Shown here piece after piece: positions 18,298 to 28,520 of a stretch of 64,000 bases of DNA. The notes under the pieces were generated by a model. The model searched no databases. It worked only from the letters and a program-made list of their open reading frames with translations, and had not been told where the DNA came from. How positions within the stretch are numbered: position 1 is the stretch's first letter; the number at the start of each line of letters is the position of its first letter. Where the stretch lies: NCBI RefSeq assembly GCF_000332135.1, contig NZ_KB235896.1, positions 3,543,727 to 3,607,726 of the forward strand. Reading direction: 5' to 3'. A program made the translations under genes and the position numbers. Origin of the DNA: Anabaena sp. PCC 7108. Its GTDB lineage: Bacteria > Cyanobacteriota > Cyanobacteriia > Cyanobacteriales > Nostocaceae.

Positions 18298-19625
18298 GTG
18301 CAAAAACTGACTTCATCCTACGAATACCAAGTTGGTGGTCGTCTCAGAATTGATGCACCCAGCTATGTAGTCAGACAAGCAGACGAAGAACTCTACAATG
18401 CTCTAAAGGCAGGTGAGTTTTGTTATGTTCTCAACTGTCGTCAGATGGGCAAGTCTAGCTTACGGGTGCAGGTGGCTAAACGTCTACAAGAAGATGGTAT
18501 CGCTTGCACAACAGTTGACCTGTCAGGTATTGGCAATAGCAATATTACAGCTGACCAGTGGTATGCAGATATTATCATGCGGTTGGTGAGGAGTTTTCGG
18601 CTTTCCACTCAAATTAATGTTCGTAATTGGTTAAAAGAAAGACAAGATTTTTCTCCAGTCGGTCGATTAGGTGAATTATTACAATGTGTTTTACCTGAAT
18701 TAATAGAACAGTCGATGGTGATTTTTTTCGATGAAATCGACAGTACCATTAGTTTACCATTTAATACAGATGACTTTTTTACTTTAATTCGTGCTTGCCA
18801 CGAACATAAACGTTTAACTTTTGCCCTGTTAGGAGTAGCCACACCTTCAGATTTAATTACAGATAAAACTCGTACACCTTTTAATATTGGACGTGCAATT
18901 GAGTTAAATGGATTCAAAATTGCAGAAGTTAAACCATTAGAAATAGGTTTGGCAAATCAAGTAGAAAATCCGCAAATAGCACTAAAAGAAATACTTAATT
19001 GGACGGGAGGACAACCATTTTTAACTCAAAAAATGTGTCAATTAATAGTACAGAATTGGGATGCAGTAATAGGACAAAAGGGTAATATTTCTGCTATAGA
19101 ATCGCCCTATTTAAAGAAACTCATGCAGGAAATATTGACACCAAATGAAGCTATAGCTGATCAAGTTTCTGCCATAGTGCGATCGCATATTATAGACAAC
19201 TGGGCTTCTTTAGATGAACCACCCCATTTAAGAACCATCCGCGACAGATTACTTTGTCATGAACAACGCGCCAGCAGATTATTAGGATTGTATCTACAAA
19301 TATTACAAAACGGTAGTGTTCCTGCTGATGATTCACCCGAAAAAATAGAATTACTACTATCAGGCTTAGTTGTAAAAAAAAACAAGGTAACTTACAAGTT
19401 TATAATCGCATTTATCAAGAAGTTTTCAATTTAGAATGGGTGGAAAAACAATTAAAAAAGTTACGTCCCTACGCCGATTTAATTAACGCCTGGGTGGCAT
19501 CAAATTATCAAGATGAAACCTATCTTTTGCGAGGACAAGCCCTCAAAGATACTCAAAACTGGGCAAAAGGCAAGAGTTTAAGTAACATAGATCCCACATT
19601 CCGCAGATGTGACCCAGATAATTGA
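18298..19625 (+). pseudogene. AAA-like ATPase, frameshifted and cut by an IS
   Basis: The first part (18298-19434, GTG start, 378 codons) is an AAA-like P-loop domain seen in many large cyanobacterial proteins: [20 protein letters not shown], Walker [13 protein letters not shown] near residue 50, Walker [11 protein letters not shown] near 145. In a run of nine A at 19374-19382 the frame shifts; with ten A the protein would go on as [19 protein letters not shown] and join the frame at 19440 (EKQLKKLRPYADLINAWVAS, YLLRGQALKDTQNW). Coding homology ends at SLSNID, exactly at the left end of the IS at 19593. Intact relatives carry further repeats there. Two independent lesions make it a pseudogene, though the run of A could allow some slippage. 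Confidence 0.85.
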
Positions 19626-20809
19626 TATTTTTGAAAAATCCCAGCCAGAAAAATTTTATTTACCTAATTTTTCTGGTTGATTTTAACTTTATCTGCCAAA
19701 AAATAGAGAATATTACCAAAATGAATTTCACGAGGTTTTAAAATAGATTCTCTCTCTCAATCAAAGCAGTCATTTTTGGTAAAATCAACATGACAATTAT
19801 AGCCAAGAATATTTCTATCCCCGCTAAAAATTTATATTTAACAATTTTACCCTTGAACTATCTGTATCTTTTCGTTCAAATAAACTTTCATCAAATAATT
19901 AGATAATATTTACTGCAACTCTTTCCTAAATACCTGACAATCTTTTCACGTTCCTCTGTTAAATTACTCATTTGTTTTTGTCCATTTATGATTACTAAGT
20001 GTACAGCCTGAAACATCTGAAATACCCACCTCATCGTCGGTTTATTTGTGATTTTCTTAACTTGATTTCTAATCCCAGCCTCAAATTTAGCTAGTTCTTG
20101 CCTTAACTTTCTTTGTGCAAGATTATAGACTAACAAACATAATCCCATTATCATGGCAATTGCTTCCACTCTTTCAGGTGTTTTCACACATACGCTTGAT
20201 GTAAAAAACAACGGGTCTTTCAAAAATCTAAATCCTCTTTCGTTAGATTGTTGGGCTTTATATTCCTCTAATACCTGCTCATCACTCAATTCATTTTTAT
20301 CTAAGATATTCGTTGCTAATATAAATCTCCCGGCTTTAATTTTTTCAGTTTTTATTGCTGATTCTGAAGTTTCTATCTTACCTGTAACTTGATATCTTAT
20401 TTGATTGGGTTCGGCTAATTTATTTGGTCTACCTGCTGTTTTATATTCTGCCTTTTCTATGTATTCAATTTCTTTGATTTGGTGATATTTCCAGGATTTA
20501 GATAGCTTTTTTATTGCTATTTTAGCGTCTGGTTGACAAGCAAACTATTTCTTGTTTTATTTGATCTATTTCTTCTGTCTCTTGTCTGTACTCTCCTTCT
20601 CGTCTATTATTCCTGCTACTATTCCTAAATGGTCTATATTTAGGATTTGCATGGCAACTTGAGACTCTTTCATGGTTTTTCCTTTATCTATTTGACGCTT
20701 ATTATTTTACAAAAAAATAGCCTGAAATGATTACCAGATAATCTTTTCAGGCTTTGCAATTTTACAATTCATAATTATTTAATCTGCTTCAATATCTGCG
20801 GAATGTGGG
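19593..20809. mobile_element. Internally deleted IS1634-like insertion sequence
   Basis: Perfect 16-bp terminal inverted repeats CCCACATTCCGCAGAT (19593-19608) and ATCTGCGGAATGTGGG (20794-20809) bracket 1217 bp with a broken transposase on the minus strand. Full elements of this family are longer, so an internal deletion happened. Two hairpins lie near the ends (19645-19676 and about 20717-20750). No clear target duplication was found. It interrupts the AAA gene. Confidence 0.8.
19891..20673 (-). pseudogene. IS1634-family transposase remnant
   Basis: The N-terminal piece begins at 20673 (MKESQVAMQILNIDHLGIVA) and falls into stops after about 35 codons. From 20544 down to 19891 an open frame restarts without an ATG: FACQPDAKIAIKKLSKSW, then AGRFILATNILDKNELSDEQ, YKAQQSNERGFRFLKDPLFF and TPERVEAIAMIMGLCLLVYN. 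These are the C-terminal signatures of IS1634-type DDE transposases, including the conserved E (in SNERGF) region. The middle, with the first catalytic Asp residues, is deleted. Non-functional. Confidence 0.8.
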
Positions 20810-20910
20810 TTTTATTAACGGTGTTAGTCATTTTTTCAGGAATGAGTTATGGTTAGAAATTTATTTTTTTCTCTGTAGTGGATCTGGGTATTACGTTTTT
20901 TAAGGTTAAG

Positions 20911-21210
20911 TTACTTATATGTACCACCCGACTGCACGAAGATTGCACCACCATGTCCTTGACCATTCCGAAAGCCAGTACCACCAACAGCAGAATTGAA
21001 GAGAAATGAACTGTTGATGACGTTGAAGGTTGCGCGGTTAGAGACAAAAACTGCACCTCCTAAACCTGCACCACCGCCGTTACCTGGACTGTTGACGATG
21101 GTATCAGTTCCAGGTAAGGCTTCTGCCGCTGCTACAGCCTCTCGTAAACTTAACAGCCCGTCTGTAGAACTAACAACATCATTTAATGTAGTAATGGTAA
21201 AAATTGCCAT
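20911..21210 (-). pseudogene. Truncated CSLREA-domain surface protein
   Basis: A 99-codon frame starting MAIFTITTLNDVVSSTDGLL with LSLREAVAAAEALPGTDTIV. That is the N-terminal CSLREA-type motif of large secreted beta-helix proteins. It then jumps to a Gly-rich segment (GGAGLGGAVFVSNRATFNVI, FLFNSAVGGTG, GGAIFVQSGGT) of the polymorphic outer-membrane type and stops. Relatives are many hundred residues long, so this is a fragment with an internal deletion, left next to a decayed IS. The flank to 20810 holds nothing else. Confidence 0.65.
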
Positions 21211-21374
21211 TTTGATTATCCTTTAATTAATAAATTTATTCACTTTTTTGCTTTCGCTACGCTTGATTATCTAAGGCAACAATTTAATCTGTCGATACAG
21301 AAAAGTTAAGGATTCAATAGTCAGGGTTTGTTTTTATAGCAGGTGACAGGTGACAGTTCTAAAAAACTTTGCGC

Positions 21375-21478
21375 CTCGTTGCCATACTCTGTATGGGAAT
21401 TTTTAGAAGGCTCTGCCTTATATTCAAACAGAGGTAGAACCTCTGAAATGACATTCCCAGTCGGAGACTAGGAACGAG
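21375..21478. repeat. CTCGTTCCC-type repeat, copy 1 (related to 45231-45374)
   Basis: Runs from CTCGTTGCC to GGAACGAG with internal CATACTCTGTATGGGAAT and GGCTCTGCCTTA blocks. The same blocks, in inverted order, make up 45231-45338. A non-autonomous repeat with inverted ends. The remaining bases 21211-21374 and 21479-21559 carry GTGACAG and GGGCATT tandem repeats but no gene. Confidence 0.7.
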
Positions 21479-21559
21479 ATAAGAAGATAAAGTTGGTGAT
21501 TGGGCATTGGGCATTGGTAAAAATCTGCCTCCCCATCTCCCCATCTCCCCTATTTCCTG

Positions 21560-24500
21560 TCACATATTATCAACTACTGCGCCTAAAGATTGCAAAGTGA
21601 AAATTGTCGCATATGTTAACCCTTTTACACCTGTAATATTCATTCCTTCATAAAGTCTTTTTGCCCTTAATAATCTTACACATTCACCTGTTTTCACATT
21701 CCAAATTCTCACGGTTTGGTCTTGAGAACCACTAGCGATAAAATTCCCATCTAAACTAAATGCTACTGCAGAAACTAAATGTGTATGTCCAATACAAATA
21801 TGACAACATTCTCCTGTTTTCACATTCCAAATTCTCACGGTTTGATCATGGGATGCACTGGCTAGGGTTTGTCCATTGGGACTAAAAGAAATGGCAAATA
21901 CCCAGTTTGTATGACCAATAAATGTATTAAGACATTCACCTGTTTGCCAATCCCATAATTTCACTGTTTGATCTGTGCTACAAGTTGCAATTATTTTTCC
22001 ATCTGGGCTAAAAATAACTGAGTAAACCCGGTTGTTATGTGCTGGTAATGTCTTGATGCAATTTCCTGTAGCATAATCCCAAAATTTTACTGTTTGATCT
22101 GCACTAGCACTAGCTAAAATTTTTCCGTCTGGACTCCAATTAATTCCTAGTATTTTATCTGTATGTTCATTCCAAGTTTTCAGACATTGACCTGTATTAA
22201 TATCCCAAATTTTAATTGTACAATCGGCGCTACCACTAGCAATAATTTTATCTTGGGGATGAAAAGCAACAGTATATAGCCAGTCTGTATGTCCTTGTAG
22301 AATTTGAAAACATTTACCTGTATTAACTTGCCATAATCTGACTGAAGAATCTGTACTAGCACTGGCTAAAATTTGTCCATCTGGACTAAAGGCAATACCA
22401 TAAATAAAGTCTGTATGTCCTTCTAAACTTCTGATATATTTGCCTGTTTGCCAATCCCACAATTTCACGGTTTTGTCGTTACTACCACTAGCTAAAATCG
22501 CCCCAATTTCCTTTTTTAAGGGCGAAGAAATAGGACTAAAAGTTACAGGTAATGCCCAATCTGTGTTACCATACCAAGTTTTTAAACATTGACCTGTTAG
22601 AGAATCCCATAGTTTAATACTTTGGTCTAAACTAACAGCTACGAGTGTATGAGCATCGGGACTAAAGGCAACAGAACAAACTTCATTGGTGTGACCATGT
22701 AGAGTTTTAATGCAAGTATGGGTTTGAGTATCCCAAAGTTTGATGGTGCGATCGCCACTTCCACTCACTAAAATTTCACTATCAGGACTAAAAGCAATGG
22801 AATAAACGCTGTTAGTATGTCCGGTGTAGGTTTGCAGACATTCACCTGTATGATAATTCCAAATTTTAATAGTGCGATCGCCACTTCCACTAGCTAAAGT
22901 TCTGCCATCGGTGCTAAAAGCTACTGAGCGCACCCATCCTTTATGTCCTGTCAAGGTTCTCAAGCATTGACTCTCATGTACATCCCAAAGTTTAATTTTA
23001 TGATCAGCACCACTACTTGCTAATATTTCACCATCTCCACTAAAAGCAACGCAGCGCACCCAGTCGGTATGTCCTGTCAAGGTTTGCAAACATTGACCAT
23101 CACGGATATCCCACAGTTTTACCGTCTTGTCACCGCTTGCACTAGCTAAAATCTCACCGTCAGGATGAAAGGCTACACAAAAAACCTCATGTTCATGACC
23201 AGTTAAAGTTTTTATACAAACACAATCTCGGACATTCCATAGTTTCACATTCTGATCAGCACCACAACTAGCCAGAATTTCCCCATCTGGACTAAACACT
23301 ACAAACCGCACCCAATTTGTATGACCTTGACAAATGAGTAATAATTTACCTGTTTTTACTTCCCATACCCGTATATGACAATCAGTATCGCAGGTTGCTA
23401 AAAGTTGACCATCTGGACTAAAAGCAGCAGCTAAAATATTACCTAAAGTTTCCGTAAAAACACAGCGAGATAAATCTGAATCTGCAAAATTAACATCATG
23501 CAAATTCACACCTTGAAGATAAGCTTGCCAAAGAGTTAAACCGGAAAAATCATAACCACTAACATTAATTTGTGCATGATGCAGTAAATTTAAAGAATTT
23601 CCCCCAGCATAACCTGTAATTTGTGGTGATTTTCTTCGCAGACTAGAAAGGATTTGAGTTAGATGATCAACTATATTTTCTAAACTGCCAATTTCGTTAA
23701 TTAATTGATTAATAATAGGTTGAAGAATGAGGTTAATTTGAGTTTCCCTCACATAATCTTTAGCCTGTGCTTTAATTATTGCATGAGTTATAAATATGTG
23801 AGATTTTTGATTATTTTCCTTTTCCCCAGTCCCTAATCCCCAATCCCTAATTTCTTCAGCAACTTGATCAATTAACTGATTGCTGACATACTCCATAACT
23901 ACAGGTTGTTGTGTAAACCCATTGGTGGTTTTTTCAATTAAAGAACGCCGTTGTAAAGAACTGAGTGATTCTAATATTTCTCTTATGGGAACTTTAGCAA
24001 TCATATCTGTTTGCAATTCTGGTAAAGATACAGGTTCTCGGTTAATAGCTAACCAATACATGATTTCTGTTTCTAAAGCGGTGAGACGTTGAAATTGTTG
24101 ATCCAGCAGATCACGAATATCATCAAAGATAAATGTACTTGCTTGAGAAATTTCCAAAAATTGGGCAACATCGCCATCAAAAAAGTCTCGAATTGAAGAG
24201 GCAACAATTTTTAAAGCTAGAGGATTTCCACTATAACGAGAAATTAAAATTTGCCATTGATCTTCAGAAGCAATAAATTTACCTTTAACATTAAATAATT
24301 CCCGTCCTGCGGTTTCTAATAAACCTGTAAGTTGTAGAGAACGGACTGGTAAACTATCACCTTCAAATTTAGCTAGTCCTTGGGGTTTTTCCCGTGAGGT
24401 AAGAATTAAACAACTTTGGTGAGAAGTTTCTGCGATATATTGTAAGAGTTGACCATAACCTTCACATCCTGGACGATAACGACCATTGCGATCGCCAGCC

Positions 24501-25279
24501 TGTAAAATTGATTCAGCATTATCAAGAATAATCAAACAACGTGAATTTCTTAAATATTTTAGTAATAGTGAAATTCTACCGTTTAAATGATTTGATAAAT
24601 CTGTTTCTTGTTGTGCAGATAAAAATTGAATCAATTCTGCCAAAATATCATCCACTGGTGGCGCATTACGCAAACTTCGCCAGATGATATATTGAAGGGA
24701 CTGGGGACACTTCGACAAGCTCAGTGCATCGCTGGTGACTGGGGACTGGGAATAATTTTCAATTATTTTTTGTGCTAACTTAACGGATAATGTTGTTTTT
24801 CCAATCCCACCCATTCCCAACAATGTTACTAGGCGGCAATTTTCCTGTATAACCCATTTTTTAACAATTTCTAATTCTTCATTTCGACCATAAAAAATAG
24901 ATACATCAGGCGCTTCCCCCCAGTCAATAAGAGGAACGGGAGCAGGGAGCAGGGAGCAAGGGGGACTATTTTTTTCTCTGCCTCCTGCCTCCTGCCTCCT
25001 GCCTTCTGCCTTCTCTTCAACTACTTCTTCCCAATTTAAACCCAACACCTGACAATAGGCTTTAAAAGCTTGGGCGTTAATGGCCTGCTTTCCTGCTAAG
25101 AAACGTTTCCAAGTTCCTTCTGATATTCCAACCGCAAAAACTCCGTTATTTTCCCAAGAAACTCCTAATATTTCACTGGCTAATTCTAACCATCTCAAAT
25201 CGTCAACAGACCAACCTTTCTCTGTTCTGGCTTGTTTAATTCTTGCGAGTCCTTGTTGAGAAGCTTTGAGAGTAGCCAC
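21560..25279 (-). CDS. NB-ARC STAND NTPase with pentapeptide linker and 14 WD40 repeats
   Basis: A 1239-residue protein. Residues 1-90 form a helical HTH-like module (GISEGTWKRFLAGKQAINAQ). An NB-ARC core follows at about 130-430 with Walker A LLGMGGIGKTTLS near 156, Walker B RCLIILDNAESI near 250 and GNPLALKIVA. A short pentapeptide-like stretch (NVSGYDFSGLTLWQAYLQGV) lies near 580, then 14 WD40 repeats (from about 613), enough for two seven-bladed propellers; repeat 8 has an eight-residue insert. Such proteins are ligand-sensing STAND switches, in which the propeller holds the NTPase off until a target binds. No catalytic effector is visible. Three low-complexity stretches are encoded by intergenic-type repeats absorbed in frame (see findings). 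Transcribed alone, with repeats on both sides. Confidence 0.9.
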   Translation of the reverse strand: MATLKASQQGLARIKQARTEKGWSVDDLRWLELASEILGVSWENNGVFAVGISEGTWKRFLAGKQAINAQAFKAYCQVLGLNWEEVVEEKAEGRRQEAGGREKNSPPCSLLPAPVPLIDWGEAPDVSIFYGRNEELEIVKKWVIQENCRLVTLLGMGGIGKTTLSVKLAQKIIENYSQSPVTSDALSLSKCPQSLQYIIWRSLRNAPPVDDILAELIQFLSAQQETDLSNHLNGRISLLLKYLRNSRCLIILDNAESILQAGDRNGRYRPGCEGYGQLLQYIAETSHQSCLILTSREKPQGLAKFEGDSLPVRSLQLTGLLETAGRELFNVKGKFIASEDQWQILISRYSGNPLALKIVASSIRDFFDGDVAQFLEISQASTFIFDDIRDLLDQQFQRLTALETEIMYWLAINREPVSLPELQTDMIAKVPIREILESLSSLQRRSLIEKTTNGFTQQPVVMEYVSNQLIDQVAEEIRDWGLGTGEKENNQKSHIFITHAIIKAQAKDYVRETQINLILQPIINQLINEIGSLENIVDHLTQILSSLRRKSPQITGYAGGNSLNLLHHAQINVSGYDFSGLTLWQAYLQGVNLHDVNFADSDLSRCVFTETLGNILAAAFSPDGQLLATCDTDCHIRVWEVKTGKLLLICQGHTNWVRFVVFSPDGEILASCGADQNVKLWNVRDCVCIKTLTGHEHEVFCVAFHPDGEILASASGDKTVKLWDIRDGQCLQTLTGHTDWVRCVAFSGDGEILASSGADHKIKLWDVHESQCLRTLTGHKGWVRSVAFSTDGRTLASGSGDRTIKIWNYHTGECLQTYTGHTNSVYSIAFSPDSEILVSGSGDRTIKLWDTQTHTCIKTLHGHTNEVCSVAFSPDAHTLVAVSLDQSIKLWDSLTGQCLKTWYGNTDWALPVTFSPISSPLKKEIGAILASGSNDKTVKLWDWQTGKYIRSLEGHTDFIYGIAFSPDGQILASASTDSSVRLWQVNTGKCFQILQGHTDWLYTVAFHPQDKIIASGSADCTIKIWDINTGQCLKTWNEHTDKILGINWSPDGKILASASADQTVKFWDYATGNCIKTLPAHNNRVYSVIFSPDGKIIATCSTDQTVKLWDWQTGECLNTFIGHTNWVFAISFSPNGQTLASASHDQTVRIWNVKTGECCHICIGHTHLVSAVAFSLDGNFIASGSQDQTVRIWNVKTGECVRLLRAKRLYEGMNITGVKGLTYATIFTLQSLGAVVDNM

Positions 25280-25514
25280 GATTTATGAGTACGTTTTACT
25301 ATACCTGAATCATTTATAGATATATTTACCGAATCTTAATGTTTTTTGCAATAGCATAAAATTCTGTAACTGCCAAGATCAATTATCTTCACCCCCAGCA
25401 AACCAAAACTGATCTTGGAAAATTCGGGTTATATAACGAATATTGAATAAATGTATAGAAATTATACGATGTTATTTCTTTACATTTCTTAATTACAAAT
25501 TACCAATTAATATA

Positions 25515-26411
25515 ATGTCTTTTCATTCTGGAGAACTCAGAGTTCAAACCCAAGCGGGGGTGAGGGAAGAAGCTCAACGTCTGTGTCATCTCATCAATGA
25601 TACTATTAAGTCATCAGCCCAAGAATTTCTGCACACGCAACAACTCGCAGTTGCTAGTACAGTGGATGCAAAGGGCAAAGTTTGGGCATCTTTATTAACA
25701 GGAAGTCCAGGTTTTATACAAGTATTAAATACACAAAACTTACAAATTAATTCTACTCCTTTACAAACCGATCCAATCAACCAAAACTTACTTGTAAATC
25801 ATGATATTGGATTATTGGTTATTGATTTAGCCAACCGCAGACGATTAAGAGTAAATGGAAAATCACAGTTAAATAAAGAGAATATAAAAGTACAAATTCA
25901 GCAAGTGTTTTTTAATTGTCCTAAATATATTCAAACCCGACATATAGAGAAATATGTAACTGATTTATTAGGAGAGTCTGAAGCTTTTAAAAAAAATGCT
26001 TTAAGTGCAGAAAATCAACTGTGGATAAATCAAGCTGACACATTTTTCATTGCTAGTTATCACCCAAAAAGTGGGGCTGATGCTTCCCATAGGGGAGGAA
26101 TGCCGGGATTTGTACAAGTTTTAAACAGTAATCAATTACTGTTCCCCGATTATTCTGGGAATAATATGTTTCAGACATTTGGTAATTTGATTGTTAATTC
26201 CAATGCAGGTTTATTGTTTATTGATTTTGAGCAAGGTAATACTTTACAAATAACTGGAAAAGCAAAAATAATCTGGGATTTGGAAAGATTAAAAGAATTC
26301 ACAGGAGCGCAACGTTTAGTAGAGTTTGATATTGAGCAAGTTTTAGAAACTAAAAATGCCTGTTCTCTACGTTGGCGATTTGGCGAATATTCTCCTGCAA
26401 ATCCTGGATAA
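25515..26411 (+). CDS. Pyridoxamine 5'-phosphate oxidase-like FMN-binding protein
   Basis: A 298-residue protein from the ATG at 25515 (MSFHSGELRVQTQAGVREEA). The upstream 24 codons also read open but are AT-rich intergenic sequence with a heptamer-like repeat, so I chose the later start. Two split-barrel halves are visible: FLHTQQLAVASTVDAKGKVW with ASLLTGSPGFIQVL, and TFFIASYHPKSGADASHRGG with GMPGFVQVLN; both contain the FMN-binding pattern of PNPOx-like general stress or pyridoxamine oxidase families. The C-terminus (LQITGKAKIIWD) matches the same fold. Likely flavin-dependent redox or ligand binding; substrate not known. Divergent from the WD40 gene (236 bp apart). Confidence 0.82.
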   Translation: MSFHSGELRVQTQAGVREEAQRLCHLINDTIKSSAQEFLHTQQLAVASTVDAKGKVWASLLTGSPGFIQVLNTQNLQINSTPLQTDPINQNLLVNHDIGLLVIDLANRRRLRVNGKSQLNKENIKVQIQQVFFNCPKYIQTRHIEKYVTDLLGESEAFKKNALSAENQLWINQADTFFIASYHPKSGADASHRGGMPGFVQVLNSNQLLFPDYSGNNMFQTFGNLIVNSNAGLLFIDFEQGNTLQITGKAKIIWDLERLKEFTGAQRLVEFDIEQVLETKNACSLRWRFGEYSPANPG

Positions 26412-26450
26412 TTTGTTGATAATTTGGGGATAAAGGCTTTAGGCTGAATT

Positions 26451-26810
26451 TAAGCAGTACCAAATCTGGTTAACAATTCCTCCCGTGATAATTCCAGTAA
26501 CAAGCGACTATATTCTAGCGGTGATAACCTGAGTAAAGGTTCAACTATTCGTTCTAATTCTTCATCTAATGAACCAAATCGAACACGCAATAAGTTTTCT
26601 ACTACTTGGCGCTGTCCTTCTTGTAAGGTAGTTTACCGCCATTCTAAATAAGCTTGCGATAAGTTCATAATTACCTCTTGGTCAAGAAAACAAGATATCT
26701 ACTTGTCGAACTTCATCTGTGACTTCTCGACTTACTTATACTTTTCCAAAGGGGGAAAGTAATTCTTCTAAATATTGTTTAGCAAATTGGTCGTGTGGTT
26801 GTCGAGTCAT
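26451..26810 (-). pseudogene. Dead Rpn/DUF4351-type transposase-nuclease gene
   Basis: Reading minus from 26810: MTRQPHDQFAKQYLEELLSP then FGKV, a stop, and VSREVTDEVRQVDILFS, another stop. After a frame change and a missing centre, MNLSQAYLEWR, a stop (26633 area), and TTLQEGQRQVVENLLRVRFG then ELSREELLTRFGTA end at 26451. The start is the N-terminus of PD-(D/E)XK Rpn/DUF4351 recombination-promoting nucleases and the end is their C-terminal tail. Several stops and a deleted core show that it is inactive. The rest of the gap (26811-27026) is without a gene; it has a HIP1 site near 26960. Confidence 0.75.
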
Positions 26811-27026
26811 GCGATCGCCAGTAGTTGATCATAAATCAAGCTCAAAAAATTTCTTGTGCATATTATTGCATGAAATTTATTACACTCATGCGTACCTTAT
26901 GTCAAGGCCAGTTTTCTCAGTATTTCCTCCCTACAAAACTGATCTTTCATTAGGTAGTGCGATCGCGTCATCCTAGAAAGATAAACATCCGCAGACTACC
27001 AGGCGTTGATGACATGGAGTTAAGTT

Positions 27027-27383
27027 ATGTCCCAACATCCTCTTAATATCAGTGAAGCAGTCCCCAGCAAGGTTATTAACTTCTCTACTTTCAAGAAAGC
27101 AGCAAAACATAGCGGACTTATAGCTTTTCCCAGCAAGAAGGATACAGAAAATTTACAGGCAGAACTAGCAGCTTTACAGCAAGAATTGGCAATTGTTAAA
27201 CAAGAAAAAGCTGAATTAGAAAATCTCTTAAAACAAAAAAATCAAGATCATAAAATCCACGGAATACAAATCGAGATTGATGTCAATAAACTTGCACATC
27301 AAGTAGAAGAAATTACTCAAAGTGATTATTTTCAACAGTTACAACTAGAGGTTAAATCATTGCGGAATAACCCAATAGCTTAA
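27027..27383 (+). CDS. Small coiled-coil protein preceding a ParA-like gene
   Basis: A 118-residue protein of unknown function. Residues 40-80 form a strong coiled coil (ENLQAELAALQQELAIVKQE, KAELENLLKQKNQDH). The N-terminus is basic (FSTFKKAAKHSGLIAFPSKK), the C-terminus amphipathic (FQQLQLEVKSLRN). It ends 17 bp before the ParA-like gene on the same strand, so they were probably cotranscribed. A small coiled-coil partner that stimulates a ParA-type ATPase (as ParB or McdB-like factors do) is a reasonable guess from this order, not proven. Confidence 0.55.
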   Translation: MSQHPLNISEAVPSKVINFSTFKKAAKHSGLIAFPSKKDTENLQAELAALQQELAIVKQEKAELENLLKQKNQDHKIHGIQIEIDVNKLAHQVEEITQSDYFQQLQLEVKSLRNNPIA

Positions 27384-27400
27384 TTTAAAATGAGTCTTTT

Positions 27401-28033
27401 ATGTCTAAAATTATTGCGATTCACTCATTTAGAGGTGGAACGGGGAAATCTAATTTAACAGCCAATTTAGCAGTAGTGACGGCACTACAAGGAAACCGAG
27501 TTGCTATTGTGGATACAGACTTACAATCTCCAGGTATTCATGCTTTATTTGGTATTGATGAGACAATTACTAGTAATACTTTAAATGATTATTTATGGAA
27601 TCGTAATTCTATTGCGGATACTGCCTGTGATGTTACTTCTCATTTAGGGATTAATAAAGGAAAGGTTTTTCTCATACCTTCTAGTATCAATGCTGATGAA
27701 ATTGCCAAAATTCTCAGTGAAGGATACAATATGAGCCTACTTAATAGTGGATTTCAGAAATTAATTAAAGAATTAGATTTAGATTATTTATTTATTGATA
27801 CTCACCCTGGTTTAAGTCGAGAAACTTTACTGTCTATAGCTATTTCTCACCTTTTAATTGTGATTCTCCGTCCAGATCGCCAAGATTTTCAAGGTACAGC
27901 AGTCACAGTTAATATTGCCCGTCAACTTCAAGTTAGTAAAATGATGATGCTAATTAACAAAACCCCAAATCGCATAGATTTTATATCTTTACAGCAAAAA
28001 GTTGAAGAAACCTATAATGTGCCAGTTGCGTAA
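27401..28033 (+). CDS. ParA/MinD-like ATPase, C-terminus replaced by a MITE end
   Basis: A 210-residue P-loop protein. The deviant Walker A is HSFRGGTGKSNLTAN near residue 8-22; the signature lysine position (KGGxGK) is Arg here. Also present: VAIVDTDLQSPGIHALFG (A' motif) and YLFIDTHPGLSRETL near 125 (Walker B). It stops at YNVPVA, where members of the family continue for 40-50 residues with a GVLP segment. The last five codons and stop lie in a 23-bp sequence equal to the end of the AGGACTTACGC MITE (28016-28038). The core is complete but the final helices are gone; activity is uncertain. Such ATPases position cargo on the nucleoid or membrane. Confidence 0.75.
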   Translation: MSKIIAIHSFRGGTGKSNLTANLAVVTALQGNRVAIVDTDLQSPGIHALFGIDETITSNTLNDYLWNRNSIADTACDVTSHLGINKGKVFLIPSSINADEIAKILSEGYNMSLLNSGFQKLIKELDLDYLFIDTHPGLSRETLLSIAISHLLIVILRPDRQDFQGTAVTVNIARQLQVSKMMMLINKTPNRIDFISLQQKVEETYNVPVA

Positions 28034-28038
28034 GTCCT
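28016..28038. repeat. 23-bp MITE terminal fragment ending the ParA-like gene
   Basis: The 23 bases from 28016 to 28038 (ending GTTGCGTAAGTCCT) match 31141-31163 and the inverted end at 49337 base for base. Only this terminus is present; the rest of the MITE is missing. Confidence 0.7.
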
Positions 28039-28520
28039 GAATACATAGAATGTTGAACCAACTAACCCTGTACTTAATCCAAAATCTAGTTTCCTCCACT
28101 CACTTCCTTTTAACTGTAGAGCAAGCATGAAGCTCTCCTAAATCTTAGGACTTCTTGAGAAATAGGCTAAAAGTTATAGAAATTATCAAAGACGCTCAAA
28201 CACACAATTCCACAATAATTATTACTTGTAATTAACAAATACAAAACAAAATCTCTAAAAAACATCTTTCTCAAGATTGAGATTAATATCATATTTCACT
28301 AAAGTTACAAATATTAATAAAAAAGACATAACTTTTTCATCTCCATGACAAACAATTGAAACATCAAGCTATTGAACTTATTAATAATATGTTCTCTACT
28401 CCCAAAATAATTATTAATTTGATGTTTCTTTTGATAGATTAAGTAGATACGATAAATTTATTAACCTAGAAATAGGTTGAAATTACCAACGTCCTGCTGC
28501 ACATAACATAAATCTCGCAA
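28039..28520. other. AT-rich intergenic stretch, no gene seen
   Basis: I see no open frame of any weight and no RNA gene here. The expected C-terminal coding sequence of the ParA-like gene was not found in it. It leads into the 189-bp repeat. Confidence 0.5.
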
